Below, in pieces: positions 29,358 to 39,993 of a stretch of DNA of 64,000 nucleotides. The DNA lies in the NCBI RefSeq assembly GCF_024807615.1, contig NZ_JANUCJ010000003.1, positions 1 through 64,000 of the forward strand, read 5' to 3'. The DNA comes from Tsukamurella ocularis. GTDB lineage: Bacteria > Actinomycetota > Actinomycetes > Mycobacteriales > Mycobacteriaceae. Below the pieces are notes generated by a model, which did not search any database, was not told the DNA's origin, and saw only the letters and a program-made list of their open reading frames with translations. How positions within the stretch are numbered: position 1 is the first letter of the stretch; each line of letters starts with the position of its first letter. A program made the position numbers and the translations under genes.

Positions 29358-29450
29358 ACCATCCGCGCACGTGCCGCGTCCGTCGAAGCCGACCGCGCAC
29401 ACGACACCGCTGCGCGCACGCGCCGCGTCCGCACAGCCGCGCTGGATGCG
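29358..29450. repeat. GC-rich intergenic repeat motif, copy near rho
   Basis: Contains GCGCACGTGCCGCGTCCG (29365-29382) and GCGCACGCGCCGCGTCCGC (29413-29431), the latter followed by ACAGCCGCGC. Nearly the same sequences occur about 30 kb away at 59415-59540. It lies between thrB and rho, outside genes. Confidence 0.6.
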
Positions 29451-29456
29451 CAGGAC

Positions 29457-30467
29457 TCAGCCGCGCGCGACCCCGTCGGCGATCGGCAGCTCCCGCACGT
29501 CGAATCCGGCCTCGACGGCCGCGTCCGCGAGGCGGGTCGGCAGCGCCTGCGGGGTCAGCGCGAGCACGGTGGGCCCGGCACCGGAGATCGCGGCGGCCAC
29601 GCCGGCGGCGCGCAGCCGCTCGACCAGCGCGAACGACTCCTTCATCGAGGCCGCCCGGTACCGCTGGTGGAGCCGATCCTCGGTGGCGTCCAGCAGCAGG
29701 TCCGGGTGGGCGGTGAGCGCGAGCACCATGAGCGCGGCGCGCGAGGCGTTGAACGCGGCGTCCGCGTGCGGCACGAGGCGGGGCAGCATGCCGCGAGTCA
29801 CCGAGGTCGAGGACTGCACGTCGGGCACGAAGGCGTACGCCCGGATGTCGGGGTGCACGTCCACGCGACGAGCCCCGTAGTGCAGCGGCGCCGACGGTGC
29901 TGCACTCGCCGCCGCGTGATCGCGGTAGCCGGCCACGTCGGGGACGGGCACCGCGGGCACCGTCCAGGAGACGACCGCGCCGCCGAGCACGCTCGCTGAG
30001 GCGTTGTCGGGATGCCCCTCGAACTCGGAGGCCAACTGCACCATCTCGTCGGTTGTCAGCCCGCGGGGCGCGTCGGCATCGGCGGCCAATGCGGCGGCCG
30101 CCGCGATCCCAGCGACCACGGCGGCGGCCGAGGAACCGAGGCCGCGCGAGTGCGGAATGCGGTTGACGCAGGTCAGGCGCAGACCCGGCGCGACGACGCC
30201 GAGGTGCGCGAGGGTACGGCGCAACGCCACGACCACGAGGTGGCGGTCGTCGTTGGGCACCTCCCCGGCCCCCTCCCCCGTGACTACGACAGTCAAATCA
30301 CCGTCGGTCTCGGGATCGACGGTCTCGGCGGTGACGTCGTCGTAGAGGCCGAGTGCGAGCCCGAGAGTGTCGAAGCCGGGGCCGAGGTTGGCACTGGAGG
30401 CCGGGACGGTCACGGTGGCCGAGAGGCCGGCAGGCAGGACGAGCGGGGCGTTCGAGGCGGGGGACAC
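29457..30467 (-). CDS. thrB: Homoserine kinase
   Basis: A 336-aa GHMP-family kinase that phosphorylates homoserine on the way to threonine. It has an N-terminal substrate region (VTVPASSANLGPGFDTLGLAL), the ATP-binding motif PHSRGLGSSAAA, and a C-terminal ISGAGPTVLAL. GTG at 30467 lies 8 nt after the thrC stop. It is the last gene of argS-lysA-hom-thrC-thrB. Confidence 0.95.
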   Translation of the reverse strand: MSPASNAPLVLPAGLSATVTVPASSANLGPGFDTLGLALGLYDDVTAETVDPETDGDLTVVVTGEGAGEVPNDDRHLVVVALRRTLAHLGVVAPGLRLTCVNRIPHSRGLGSSAAAVVAGIAAAAALAADADAPRGLTTDEMVQLASEFEGHPDNASASVLGGAVVSWTVPAVPVPDVAGYRDHAAASAAPSAPLHYGARRVDVHPDIRAYAFVPDVQSSTSVTRGMLPRLVPHADAAFNASRAALMVLALTAHPDLLLDATEDRLHQRYRAASMKESFALVERLRAAGVAAAISGAGPTVLALTPQALPTRLADAAVEAGFDVRELPIADGVARG

Positions 30468-30475
30468 GGCCGCGG

Positions 30476-31573
30476 CTACTCCGACAGCCCCATGGCGGCG
30501 GCCACGGCGACGGGGTCGATTCCCACGCGCGCGATCTCCGGCAGGCTGCTCAGCGCGGTGTCGGGGTCCTTGAGGCCGTTGCCGGTCACGGTGCAGACGA
30601 CGGTGGAGCCCTTCTCGATCCAGCCGTCCGCGGTGGCGGCGAGCAGGCCCGCGACGGACGCGGCCGACGCGGGCTCGACGAAGACGCCCTCGGTCTTGGC
30701 GATCAGGCGGTAGGCCTCGAGCAGCTTCTCGTCGGTGGCAGCGCGGAACTGGCCGTTCGACTCCTGCTGGGCGGCGACGGCCTGGTTCCAGGACGCCGGG
30801 CTGCCGATGCGGATGGCGGTGGCGATGGTCTCGGGATCCTTGACCGGGGCACCATTGACCAGCGGCGCGGCGCCCGCGGCCTGCACGCCGAGCATGCGCG
30901 GGCGCGCCGAGATGATGCCGTCGGCGGCGTACTCGCTGTAGCCCTTCCAGTACGCGGTGATGTTGCCGGCGTTGCCCACGGGCAGTGCGTGCACGTCGGG
31001 GGCCTTGCCGAGGGCGTCGACGATCTCGAAGGCGGCGGTCTTCTGTCCCTCGATGCGCACCGGGTTCACCGAGTTCACCAGCGCAATCGTGTCGAACGAG
31101 GCGGTGGTCTTGCGAGCCAGCTCGAGGCAGTCGTCGAAGTTGCCGTCGACCTCGATGATCCTGGCGCCGTACATCACGGCCTGGGCCAGCTTGCCCATCG
31201 CGATCTTGCCCGCCGGCACCAGTACGGCGCACTCGAGGCCGGCGATGGAGGCGTACGCCGCGGCCGAGGCGGAGGTGTTACCGGTGGACGCGCACAGCAC
31301 GCCCTTCTTGCCGGTGGCCTTGGCCTCGGTGACGGCCATGGTCATGCCGCGGTCCTTGAAGGAGCCGGTGGGGTTGAGGCCCTCGACCTTGAGATGCACG
31401 TCGCAGCCGGTGAGCTCGGAGAGCGCTCGCGCGGGCAGCAGCGGGGTCGCGCCCTCACGGAGGGTGACGGGCGCCCAGCCCGGCTCCCACGTGTCGCACA
31501 CGGGCAGACGGTGCCGGTAGGCCTCGATCAGGCCGGGCCACGGGGTGTGCACGGTGGCAGCGGAATTAGTCAC
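30476..31573 (-). CDS. thrC: Threonine synthase
   Basis: A 365-aa PLP enzyme converting O-phosphohomoserine to threonine. The PLP Lys is in [13 protein letters not shown]. The phosphate-binding loop [13 protein letters not shown] is present. The GTG start overlaps the end of hom by 8 nt. Confidence 0.97.
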   Translation of the reverse strand: MTNSAATVHTPWPGLIEAYRHRLPVCDTWEPGWAPVTLREGATPLLPARALSELTGCDVHLKVEGLNPTGSFKDRGMTMAVTEAKATGKKGVLCASTGNTSASAAAYASIAGLECAVLVPAGKIAMGKLAQAVMYGARIIEVDGNFDDCLELARKTTASFDTIALVNSVNPVRIEGQKTAAFEIVDALGKAPDVHALPVGNAGNITAYWKGYSEYAADGIISARPRMLGVQAAGAAPLVNGAPVKDPETIATAIRIGSPASWNQAVAAQQESNGQFRAATDEKLLEAYRLIAKTEGVFVEPASAASVAGLLAATADGWIEKGSTVVCTVTGNGLKDPDTALSSLPEIARVGIDPVAVAAAMGLSE

Positions 31574-32900
31574 TGGTTCCCTCCAGACGGAGCACGGAGG
31601 ACACGGCGGTCACCACGTCCAGGTTCTTCAGCGCCTCGACGGTGGCCGAGAGGGCCGCGTCGGGTGCCTTGTGGGTGAGGATCACCAGGCGTGCGCCCCG
31701 CTCGGGGGTATCGGCCTGCTGGCGGACGGTGCTGATGGACACGCTGCGCGCCGAGAACTCGTTCGCGACGGCGCTGAGCACGCCGGGTCGGTCTGCGACC
31801 TCCATCGCCACGTAGTAGCGGGTGAGCACCTCGCCGATCGGCGCGATCGGCAGCTTGGCGTACGCCGAGTCGCGGGGGCCGCGGCCGGAGACGACCTTGT
31901 TGCGGGCCGCGGCCACCAGGTCTCCCATCACGGCAGAGGCCGTGGGCGCGCCTCCCGCGCCGGCGCCGTAGAACATGAGGCGGCCGGCGTTCTCGGCCTC
32001 GACGAAGACGGCGTTGTAGGCGCCGTCGACGCTGGCGAGCGGGTGCTTGAAGGGCACCAGCGCCGGGTACACACGGGCCGAAACCCGCTGCGCGCCCTCG
32101 GCATCGGTGATCTTCTCGCAGATCGCGAGCAGCTTGATGGTGCAGTCGAAGGCCTTCGCCGCCTCGATGTCCGCGGCGGTGACGCCGGTGATGCCCTCGC
32201 GGTGCACGTCGTCGGCCTTGACGCGGGTGTGGAAGGCGATCGAGGCGAGGATCGCGGCCTTGGATGCGGCGTCGTAGCCCTCCACGTCGGCAGTCGGGTC
32301 GGCCTCCGCGTAGCCCAGGCGGCCGGCCTCCTTGAGCACGACCTCATACGGGTCGCCGTGCTCCGCCATGTTGGAGAGGATGAAGTTGGTGGTGCCGTTG
32401 ACGATGCCGGCGACCAGGCCCACCGAATCGCCCGCAAGGGACTGCTGCAGCGGTCGGATCACGGGGATCGCACCGGCCACGGCCGCCTCGAAGTACAGGT
32501 CGGCGCGAGCCTTGTTGGCGGCGTCGGCGAGCTGGCCGGTGTACTCGGCGAGCAGCGCCTTGTTGGCGGTGACCACCGACTTGCCGGCCTTGAACGCGCT
32601 GAGCATCAGCGAGCGGGTCGGCTCGATGCCGCCCATCACCTCGACCACGATGTCGACGTCGTCGCGACCGACCAGGGCCTCCGCGTCGTCGGTGAGCAGG
32701 CTCTTCTTCAGGCCGAGAGCCTTGAGGCCACGGTCCTTCGCGGTGTCGCGCACGGCGATCCCGCGGATGACGAGGTTCGCTCCGACGCGGGCCGCCAGGT
32801 CGTCGGCGTTCTCCACGAGAATGCGCGCCACCTCGGTACCCACGGTGCCCATGCCGAGAAGGGCGACGCCCAGTTCCCTCTGTTGTGCGGATTCGGTCAT
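31566..32900 (-). CDS. hom: Homoserine dehydrogenase
   Basis: 444 aa. It reduces aspartate semialdehyde to homoserine. It has an NAD(P)-binding N-terminus ([17 protein letters not shown]), a catalytic region ([28 protein letters not shown]) and a C-terminal ACT domain from about residue 355 ([20 protein letters not shown]), which usually mediates threonine feedback inhibition. The ATG overlaps the lysA stop by 1 nt. Confidence 0.97.
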   Translation of the reverse strand: MTESAQQRELGVALLGMGTVGTEVARILVENADDLAARVGANLVIRGIAVRDTAKDRGLKALGLKKSLLTDDAEALVGRDDVDIVVEVMGGIEPTRSLMLSAFKAGKSVVTANKALLAEYTGQLADAANKARADLYFEAAVAGAIPVIRPLQQSLAGDSVGLVAGIVNGTTNFILSNMAEHGDPYEVVLKEAGRLGYAEADPTADVEGYDAASKAAILASIAFHTRVKADDVHREGITGVTAADIEAAKAFDCTIKLLAICEKITDAEGAQRVSARVYPALVPFKHPLASVDGAYNAVFVEAENAGRLMFYGAGAGGAPTASAVMGDLVAAARNKVVSGRGPRDSAYAKLPIAPIGEVLTRYYVAMEVADRPGVLSAVANEFSARSVSISTVRQQADTPERGARLVILTHKAPDAALSATVEALKNLDVVTAVSSVLRLEGTSD

Positions 32901-34273
32901 CAGAGCACCTCCAGGCTCACCAGGTCGTCCACGGTCTCCCGGCGCAGGATGAGCCGCGCCGCGCCGTCCTTGACCGCCACCACCGCGGGGCGCGGCTGCA
33001 TGTTGTAGCGGCTCGACATCGAATAGCAGTACGCGCCCGTGGCGGCGACGGCCATCAGGTCGCCCTCCGCCAGGTCTGCGGGCGTCCGGGTGTCGCGGAC
33101 CACGATGTCGCCGGTCTCGCAGTGCTTGCCGACGATGCGGGAGAGCACGGGCTCGCCCTGCGGGTCGCGGCTCGCGACCACGGCGGTGTACTCCGCCCCG
33201 TACAAGGCGGTGCGGATGTTGTCGCTCATGCCGCCGTCCACTGAGACGTAGCGCCGGAAGCCCTGCGCGACAGCAGCATCGTCCTCGGCCCCGGCGTCGA
33301 TCACGACGTCCTTGATCGTGCCCACCTCGTACAGGGTGATCCCGGGCGGGCCCGCGATGGCGCGACCGGGCTCGACGGCGAGGTGCGGCGTCGCCAGTCC
33401 GAGTGCGGCGGACTCGCTCTCGACGATGTGCCGGAGCTTCGCTGCGAGATCCGCGACGGGCGGCGGATCGTCGTGCGAGGTGTACGAGATACCCAGGCCA
33501 CCACCGAGGTCGATGGTGCTCAGCTGTGCGGTCTTCTCCGCGCCGAACCGAGCGACGACATCGCGGAGCAGCTCGAGCACGCGGCGAGCGGCGATCTCGA
33601 AGCCGTTGACGTCGAAGATCTGCGAGCCGATATGGCTGTGCAGGCCCACGAGGCGCAGGTTGTCGGCGGCGAAGACGGCGGTGACCGCCTGCATCGCAGG
33701 CGAATCGGAGCCGTTCGAAGCGAGGGAGAAGCCGAACTTCTGGTCCTCGTGCGCGGTGGAGATGAACTCGTGGGTGTGCGCCTCGACGCCGGGGGTGAGC
33801 CGGATCAGAACCTCCTGCACCACCTTCCGCTCCCCCGCGATTCGGTCCAGGCGGGCGATCTCGGAGAGCGAGTCCACCACGACGTGGCCGATGCCGAACT
33901 CGACGGCGTAGTCCAGCTCGGTCACCGACTTGTTGTTGCCGTGCAATGCGATCCGCTCCGCAGGGAAGCCGGAGCGCAGGGCGACGGCGAGCTCGCCGCC
34001 ACTGCACACGTCGAGGTTCAGCCCCTCGTCACGCACCCAGCGGGCGATCTCCATGGAGAGGAACGCCTTCGAGGCGTAGTGCACCGCCGCGTCGTCGCCG
34101 AACGCCTCCCGCATGCCGCGGCAGCGGGCCCGGAAGTCGTCCTCGTCGATGATGAGCAGCGGCGTGCCGTACTCGGCCGCGAGCGCGGTGACGGGCACCC
34201 CGGCGACGGAGACGGCACCGTCGGCCTCCCGGCGCGCGTGGGCGGGCCACACATCCCGATCCAATTCACTCAC
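32900..34273 (-). CDS. lysA: Diaminopimelate decarboxylase
   Basis: A 457-aa PLP enzyme making lysine from meso-diaminopimelate. The PLP Lys is in [21 protein letters not shown] and GGGLGISY are present, and the C-terminal active-site Cys is in VGKHCETGD. The GTG start at 34273 lies 13 nt after argS and gives [15 protein letters not shown], as in relatives. Confidence 0.96.
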   Translation of the reverse strand: MSELDRDVWPAHARREADGAVSVAGVPVTALAAEYGTPLLIIDEDDFRARCRGMREAFGDDAAVHYASKAFLSMEIARWVRDEGLNLDVCSGGELAVALRSGFPAERIALHGNNKSVTELDYAVEFGIGHVVVDSLSEIARLDRIAGERKVVQEVLIRLTPGVEAHTHEFISTAHEDQKFGFSLASNGSDSPAMQAVTAVFAADNLRLVGLHSHIGSQIFDVNGFEIAARRVLELLRDVVARFGAEKTAQLSTIDLGGGLGISYTSHDDPPPVADLAAKLRHIVESESAALGLATPHLAVEPGRAIAGPPGITLYEVGTIKDVVIDAGAEDDAAVAQGFRRYVSVDGGMSDNIRTALYGAEYTAVVASRDPQGEPVLSRIVGKHCETGDIVVRDTRTPADLAEGDLMAVAATGAYCYSMSSRYNMQPRPAVVAVKDGAARLILRRETVDDLVSLEVL

Positions 34274-34286
34274 GAGTGGTGGCCCC

Positions 34287-35939
34287 TCACATCCGGTCGG
34301 GTGCCGAAACACCCACGAGTGCCAGGCCGTTCGCGAGCACCTGGCGGGTGGCGGCGCACAGTGCCACGCGGGCGCGGTGCAGGTCGGTCGGCTCCTCGTC
34401 GCCCATCGGCAGCACGCGGCACTCGCCGTAGAAGCGGTGGTACGCGCCGGCCAGCTCCTCGAGGTACCGAGCGATGCGGTGCGGCTCACGGAGATTCGCT
34501 GCGCCCGCGGCCACGGCGGGGAACTCCCCGAGGGTGCGCACGAGATCGCCCTCGCGGGCATGGTCGAGCAGGCCGAGGTGCTCCGTCGAGGCGACAACGT
34601 CGAGCTCGGCCGCCGAGCGCGCGATGGCCGAGAGCCGGGCGTGCGCGTACTGCACGTAGTAGACGGGGTTCTCGTTGCTCGCCTGGGCGAGGAGATCCAG
34701 GTCGAGGTCGATCGAGGTGTCCACCGAGCTACGCACCAGGGAGTAGCGCGCGGCATCGACACCGACGGCGTCGACCAGGTCGTCGAGGGTGATGACCGTG
34801 CCGGCGCGCTTGCTCATGCGGACGGGCTTGCCGTCCTTGACGAGGTTCACCAGCTGGCCGATCAGCACCTGGATCTGCGCGGGGTCGTAGCCGAGGGCAG
34901 CGGCGGCGGCCTTGAGTCGGCCGATGTAGCCGTGGTGGTCGGCGCCCAGCATGTAGATCGCGAGATTGAACCCGCGGTCGAACTTGTGCTTGATGTAGGC
35001 GATGTCGCCCGCGATGTAGGCGGCGTTGCCGTCGGACTTGATGACGACGCGGTCCTTGTCGTCGCCGTAGTCCGTGGCCTTCAGCCACCAGGCGCCATCC
35101 TTCTCGTACAGGTTGCCGTTGTCCTTGAGCTGCTGGACGCTGCTCTCGACGAGGCCCGAGCTGAACATCTCGTCCTCGTGGGTGAACACGGCGAAGTCCG
35201 TGCCGAACTCGTGCAGGGTGCGCTTGATGTGCCCGAACATGAGCTCGACGCCGTCGGCGCGGAAGGCCTCGACGCGCTCGGACTCCGGCAGCTCAAGGAT
35301 GCCCGGGTGGTCCTTGACGACCGTGGCCGCGATCTCGCCGATGTAGTCGCCGGCGTAGCCGTCCTCGGGGGTCGGCTGATCACGGGCGGCCGCGTCCAGC
35401 GAGCGGGCGAACCGATCGATCTGCGCGCCGTGGTCGTTGAAGTAGTACTCGCGGGTGACCTCGGCGCCCTGCGCCTCGAGCACGCGCCCCAGACTGTCAC
35501 CTACGGCGGCCCAGCGGGCACCGCCGAGATGGACGGGGCCCGTCGGGTTGGCGGAGACGAACTCGAGGTTGATGAGCGCACCGTCGAGCGCCTTCCCCTG
35601 CCCGAACGCACCCGCCTGCTCGAGGATGCTCACGACGAGCTGGTTCTGCGCATCCGCGGCGAGCCGGATGTTCAGGAAGCCCGGGCCGGCGACGGTGGCC
35701 TCGTCGACGCCGTCGGCGTTGCCGAGAGCCTCGGCCAGCCACGTCGCCAGGTCGCGCGGGTTGACGCCGGCCTTCTTGGCCACCTGCATCGCGATATTGG
35801 TCGAGTAGTCGCCGTGCTCGGGGTTGCGAGGCCGCTCGACGGTGACGCGTTCGGGCAGCACGGAGGCGTCGAGGCCGCGCTGGGTGAGCACGGTGGTCGC
35901 GGTGGCGTGCAGGAGTTCCGAAAGGTCAGCGGGAGTCAC
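34287..35939 (-). CDS. argS: Arginyl-tRNA synthetase
   Basis: A 550-aa class I synthetase. It has an N-terminal Add1 domain (about residues 1-90), the HIGH-type motif [11 protein letters not shown], a KMSKS-type motif ([11 protein letters not shown]) and a C-terminal DALR anticodon-binding domain. A -10-like TAGGAT (35946-35951 on the minus strand) lies 6 nt before the GTG start, so the mRNA is probably leaderless. It heads the lysine/threonine operon and diverges from a tRNA-Arg gene 76 bp away. Confidence 0.97.
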   Translation of the reverse strand: MTPADLSELLHATATTVLTQRGLDASVLPERVTVERPRNPEHGDYSTNIAMQVAKKAGVNPRDLATWLAEALGNADGVDEATVAGPGFLNIRLAADAQNQLVVSILEQAGAFGQGKALDGALINLEFVSANPTGPVHLGGARWAAVGDSLGRVLEAQGAEVTREYYFNDHGAQIDRFARSLDAAARDQPTPEDGYAGDYIGEIAATVVKDHPGILELPESERVEAFRADGVELMFGHIKRTLHEFGTDFAVFTHEDEMFSSGLVESSVQQLKDNGNLYEKDGAWWLKATDYGDDKDRVVIKSDGNAAYIAGDIAYIKHKFDRGFNLAIYMLGADHHGYIGRLKAAAAALGYDPAQIQVLIGQLVNLVKDGKPVRMSKRAGTVITLDDLVDAVGVDAARYSLVRSSVDTSIDLDLDLLAQASNENPVYYVQYAHARLSAIARSAAELDVVASTEHLGLLDHAREGDLVRTLGEFPAVAAGAANLREPHRIARYLEELAGAYHRFYGECRVLPMGDEEPTDLHRARVALCAATRQVLANGLALVGVSAPDRM

Positions 35940-36015
35940 CGGTCCATCCTAAGGTGCGCCTGACCGCCCGGTTTCCGCCGGGCCTGACCTATGCGCTAAC
36001 CTTGCTACGCCCTGC

Positions 36016-36088
36016 GCCCCCGTAGCTCAGGGGATAGAGCGTTCGCCTCCGGAGCGAAAGGCCGCAGGTTCGAATCCTGCCGGGGGCA
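36016..36088 (+). tRNA. tRNA-Arg (CCG)
   Basis: A 73-nt cloverleaf: acceptor stem GCCCCCG pairing with CGGGGGC (36081-36087), D arm AGCTCAGGGGATAGAGC, anticodon loop CTCCGGA with anticodon CCG, and T arm CAGGTTCGAATCCTG. The CCA is not fully encoded (discriminator A, then CC). The gene stands beside argS, the enzyme that charges it. Confidence 0.97.
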
Positions 36089-36183
36089 CCCTCTTCTGCG
36101 CCGCTGAGGCTCCGTCTCGCGCACATCCCCAAATTTTCCGGGTGGCGCGCGCACTTCCCCCGCCCTGCGCCGTCTTCGATACG

Positions 36184-36309
36184 ATGAAGAGCCAGTCCAC
36201 GATGGACCGAGTCGCCTCGACGTCCGGAGCCGACGTGCTGAACCGACAGATCTTCGCCGACCCGCCGCGACCACTCTCCGGAGCACGAGAAATGGAACGC
36301 GCTCTATGA
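36184..36309 (+). CDS. Doubtful small ORF, 41 aa
   Basis: Starts MKSQSTMDRVASTSGADVLN. No good ribosome site. It overlaps the next small ORF by 4 nt (ATGA). It lies in a 458-bp stretch (36089-36546) after the tRNA gene that otherwise shows nothing recognisable. I do not know this protein. Confidence 0.25.
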   Translation: MKSQSTMDRVASTSGADVLNRQIFADPPRPLSGAREMERAL

Positions 36310-36500
36310 GGCGCGCTGCGCTCCAGTCTCGGAGCACGCTGCGCACCGCTCGCAGCCAGTACCGGCGTTACCGCCGGCGTCTCGGCGGCGGCCCCTACCT
36401 GGACTGGCCGCGGTGGAAGGCCGAGTACGACAAGACCTACCGCACCATCGGAACACGATCCCGCGGGGGTGACGACAGCCTGCCGCCGCCCGTGTCCTGA
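36306..36500 (+). CDS. Doubtful small basic ORF, 64 aa
   Basis: An Arg-rich N-terminal half (SQYRRYRRRLGGG) then an aromatic segment (YLDWPRWKAEYDKTYRTIG) that looks more protein-like than chance. The ATG overlaps the stop of the preceding small ORF. No family recognised. Confidence 0.35.
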   Translation: MRRAALQSRSTLRTARSQYRRYRRRLGGGPYLDWPRWKAEYDKTYRTIGTRSRGGDDSLPPPVS

Positions 36501-36546
36501 GCCCGCCGCCGATGCCGTCGAGACGGGACGGTGATCCAATGGATAG

Positions 36547-38184
36547 GTGAGCGAACCACTCCCTGATCCCCCGCCCCGCGTTCCGCGGGTACGCTCGCTC
36601 GTCTTCGCCGACGGTGCGCCCGTCTGGCGATGGCGGGCCGGGCTGCGGGCCGCTGCGGCGGTGGCGATACCCGGGGCGGCGCTGGTCGCCACGGGGCACA
36701 CGAGCTCCGCGCTGTTCACCACGTTCGGTGCCTTCGCTGTGCTGTACGGCGAAGGCCGCGCCTACCGGGTCCGCGGGCCCGTGGTGGCGGCCGCGGGGCT
36801 TGCGCTGCTGGTCGCTGTGTCCATCGGCGCGACGATCGGGTGGGCGATGCCTGCGGGCGGCGGCGTCCTCAAGGTCTGCGCAGTGGTGATGACAGTGCTG
36901 CCTGCGGTGGCCGCCGTCTATGCGGTCGACGCGCTGCGCCTCGGCCCGCCGGGAGCCCTGTTCTTCGCGCTGGTCGGGTCAGGAGGGCTGATCGCCGTCG
37001 AATCCGGTGCCGATCCCATGATGCTGGTGACCAGTGCCACGCTGGGAGCCGTCTCGTCGGTACTCGTCTCGATGTCCGGGGTGCTGGTCGATCGGTCGGC
37101 GCCGCAGCGGGAGGCCGTGGGACGCGCGATCGGGGCGGTGAACGCCTACCTGGCGGCCGACGGCGCGCCCTCGGTCGAGCGCCGGCACGCCGCCGGTTCC
37201 GCTCTGGTCTCGGCGTGGTCGACGATGGACGACGCACGGGCGGCGAACCGCCCCGCCGATGCCGCGGCGCTGGCCGGCCTGCGGGATGCCAACCGCCGCT
37301 TCGCCGCTGCCTCGTCCGACGACGCGGACACGGAGGCCGATCCCACCCGCGTCATCGCCACGTCCCGGCTGCGCCCGACGGTGGCCTATCGGCTGCGGCG
37401 CTCCCTGAACCCGTCCTCGCACGCGACGATCACGGCCTGCCGGGTCGGCGTCGCTTGCCTCGCCGCGGGCGGAGCGAGTCTCGCGCTCGGCTTCGAGCGG
37501 CCGCACTGGGCGGCGATCAGCGCCCTCGTCGTGCTGCAGACCGGGGTCGACCGGGTCCACGGGACGGTACGTGCCCTCCACCGATTCCTGGGCACCGCGC
37601 TCGGCCTCGTGTTGTTCGCGACCATGCACGCGGCAGCACCCCAGGGCTATGCGCTGATCGCGGTGATCGCCGTGCTGCAGTTCAGCATAGAGATCCTCGT
37701 GGTCCGGAACTACGCGGCGGCGGTCGTGGCAATCACCCCCGTCGCCCTGCTGGCGAGCGGGGCGGGCGCGACGAGCGGGTCTGCGGGCCCGGTGATCCGG
37801 GACCGACTGCTGGAGACGGTGGTCGGCGTCGTGATCGCACTGCTGGCCATGTATCTGCTGGCCCCGGGCGCGCACCGTCGGACCTTCGCGTGGACTGATC
37901 GCCGGATCCGGGACACCGCCGTGGAGCTCGCCGACGTCGCGGGTGCCGCTCCGGTGGGCGCCTCGCCGGCCCGGGAGGCGGCGCGGCACCTGCACTTCGA
38001 GTTGGAGGGCGGGGTGCGCGCCGGCATCGACTCGATGCACAACGATCCCGACTGGACGGCGGAGCGCTGGCCCGCGCGGGCCGCGCTGGTGCATGACGGC
38101 TACGACCTCGCCGCCGCCTTCTGGACGGCCGCCCCGGACCGTCCCCTCCGCGACGGCGCCGCCCGGCGCCGCCGGTTCGAGTGA
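36547..38184 (+). CDS. FUSC-family membrane protein
   Basis: 545 aa. Two blocks of hydrophobic helices (about residues 30-180 and 295-435) are separated by a soluble region. The second block carries the fusaric-acid-resistance-like core (ALSLGFERPHWAAISALVVLQTG-type helix and VVGVVIALLAMYLLAPG). Members are thought to export aromatic acids or related compounds; no substrate can be assigned. It has a GTG start at 36547 and stands alone, converging with the HNH gene. Confidence 0.8.
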   Translation: MSEPLPDPPPRVPRVRSLVFADGAPVWRWRAGLRAAAAVAIPGAALVATGHTSSALFTTFGAFAVLYGEGRAYRVRGPVVAAAGLALLVAVSIGATIGWAMPAGGGVLKVCAVVMTVLPAVAAVYAVDALRLGPPGALFFALVGSGGLIAVESGADPMMLVTSATLGAVSSVLVSMSGVLVDRSAPQREAVGRAIGAVNAYLAADGAPSVERRHAAGSALVSAWSTMDDARAANRPADAAALAGLRDANRRFAAASSDDADTEADPTRVIATSRLRPTVAYRLRRSLNPSSHATITACRVGVACLAAGGASLALGFERPHWAAISALVVLQTGVDRVHGTVRALHRFLGTALGLVLFATMHAAAPQGYALIAVIAVLQFSIEILVVRNYAAAVVAITPVALLASGAGATSGSAGPVIRDRLLETVVGVVIALLAMYLLAPGAHRRTFAWTDRRIRDTAVELADVAGAAPVGASPAREAARHLHFELEGGVRAGIDSMHNDPDWTAERWPARAALVHDGYDLAAAFWTAAPDRPLRDGAARRRRFE

Positions 38185-38207
38185 CGCGGACGGCATGAGG
38201 GGGCGCC

Positions 38208-39812
38208 TCAGGCCACGCGGGCGTCGTCGTTCGACGGTGCGCACCAGTCGGTGTCGGCATCGTGCTCGGCGAGGCGTTGTTCGAGGAGCGGCGGGCCATG
38301 GGGGCCGTCCAGGATTCTCGCGACCAGCTCGTGGTCGGCGCAGGCTTCCGCGAACTGGCGACGGAGGTCCTGTTCGACCCATGCGTCCCGGAACTGCGCG
38401 CGCCGCGCCCGCCAGCGGACGAGTGCCTCGCGGTAGAGCTCCTCGGCGTGGCGCCGGTGGTTGACGCGATGCACTCCGGCGGGGTCGGCGCCGCGACGCC
38501 AGCCGGTGCGGCCGGCGTACGGCTCGTCGCGCGGGAGTGTGATGGTCTCCCAGCCACGCGGGTTCGCGGTGAGGTCGGGGACGACCTTGCTGTGGTGGGC
38601 GTCGCAGGCGAGGGTGAGCGAGGTGATGTCGGTGGGGCCGCCGTCGGCCCATTCGGTGATGTGGTGCACCTGGCAGCGGGTGGCGGGCGCATCGCATCCT
38701 GGTGCGGTGCAGCCCTTCTCGGAACCGTACAGCGCGATCCGCTGATCCGCGGACGCGAGGCGCTTCTCGCGCCCGAGGAACAACGGGCGCGCTGCCAGGT
38801 CGAGCACCAGGACGTACTTCTGGTTGGTGCCCATCATCCGCAACGCGTCCTCGACGGGGAGCCTCCCACCCGTTGCGGTGGTCGCGATGCCGGTCTCCGT
38901 CTCGAGCTGGTCGATGCCGAGCGTGATGATCGGGATGCAGGGCAGGCCGCGATGGCTGCCGAGTTCACCCGAGCCGATCGCCACACCCAACGCGTGTGCC
39001 AGCGCATCGTGGTTGCGCTGCGCGGCGGTTCGCCCGTCGCGCGCAGCGGCCTCGCGGATCGCGTCCGCGTCGGCCGGGTCGACGGGGGCCGCGGCATCGT
39101 CGGGATTGACGACGCCCGGGCGGGCGTACTTCTCGAGCACGGCGTCGAGCAGGGCGCGGCATTCGGGCGAGAGGGCGCCTCCGAAGTCGGACATGAGGTC
39201 GTCACCCTGGGCGCTCACGGTGAGTTCGCGTGAGCGCCGGATGCGGTCCTGATCGGGCTCGGCACCGTCGGGGTCGAGAAGGGCGACGGCGTGCTTGCCG
39301 ATCACTGCGATGTCCTCCGGCGGTACACTCTCCGCCGCGGTCACGAGGACCTCCTCGAGGTCGTCGAGATCGCCGCCGTTGAGGCGGTAGCACGTGTCGA
39401 GGACCTTCCCCATCGCGGTGGCGTGCCGCTCGGAGATCCGGCCCTCGCGCTGCGCCTCCGCGATGAGCTCGTACTTCGGCTCCGGGGCGACGCCGCGGGT
39501 ATGCCGCGATACGCGGTTGCACGCGCCGTGCATCCGATCACGCGCCTCCCCACCGGCAAGGCGCAACTGGTCGACGAGGAGTTCCTTGATCCCGGTGAAG
39601 CCGAGCTGCGCCGGTAGTCCCTGCTCGAACGCGACGCCGGTAAGCAGGTTCTGGCCGTACGGCACCTTGCGCGCCTCGGTCTCCAGTCTGCGCAGGCTCT
39701 CGAGCACCTGCTGCGAGGAGAGCATGACCGGATCGGCTGCGGCAAGGCGTTCGGCCGCCTGTTCGAACGCGCAGAGGGCATCGAGATAGCATTCCGCTGT
39801 AGTGGGATTCAT
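38208..39812 (-). CDS. DUF222/HNH endonuclease domain protein
   Basis: 534 aa. The N-terminal two thirds is the DUF222 domain (13E12-repeat family of mycobacteria and relatives). The C-terminal HNH nuclease motif runs from GCTAPGCDAPATRCQVHHI to LACDAHHSKV, with the two CxxC-type pairs and catalytic His present, so it looks intact. These genes are multicopy in actinobacteria and of unknown role. The upstream region holds a perfect 12-bp palindrome (ACATTCGAATGT, 39872-39883). Confidence 0.9.
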   Translation of the reverse strand: MNPTTAECYLDALCAFEQAAERLAAADPVMLSSQQVLESLRRLETEARKVPYGQNLLTGVAFEQGLPAQLGFTGIKELLVDQLRLAGGEARDRMHGACNRVSRHTRGVAPEPKYELIAEAQREGRISERHATAMGKVLDTCYRLNGGDLDDLEEVLVTAAESVPPEDIAVIGKHAVALLDPDGAEPDQDRIRRSRELTVSAQGDDLMSDFGGALSPECRALLDAVLEKYARPGVVNPDDAAAPVDPADADAIREAAARDGRTAAQRNHDALAHALGVAIGSGELGSHRGLPCIPIITLGIDQLETETGIATTATGGRLPVEDALRMMGTNQKYVLVLDLAARPLFLGREKRLASADQRIALYGSEKGCTAPGCDAPATRCQVHHITEWADGGPTDITSLTLACDAHHSKVVPDLTANPRGWETITLPRDEPYAGRTGWRRGADPAGVHRVNHRRHAEELYREALVRWRARRAQFRDAWVEQDLRRQFAEACADHELVARILDGPHGPPLLEQRLAEHDADTDWCAPSNDDARVA

Positions 39813-39993
39813 CCGCGATCACCCCCGTTCGACCTACCTCGACCCTACCTTCGCGTCCGATGACACTCCACACATTCGAATGTTCATTCCTGAGTCTTCA
39901 GTAGCACCTTGCTATGCGATCATGAATTCATGAGTGCAGAGAACGTACCCCCGTCGCCCGTCCCTGCTCCCCGAACATGATGCTGGTTCAGGG

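Noticed and set aside
38208-39812. HNH gene as a mobile intron or homing endonuclease
   Set aside because: The DUF222 domain marks the common 13E12-type actinobacterial family, and no intron or target-site duplication is visible.
39872-39883. LexA/SOS box before the HNH gene
   Set aside because: ACATTCGAATGT is palindromic but lacks the GAAC-N4-GTTC layout of the actinobacterial SOS box.
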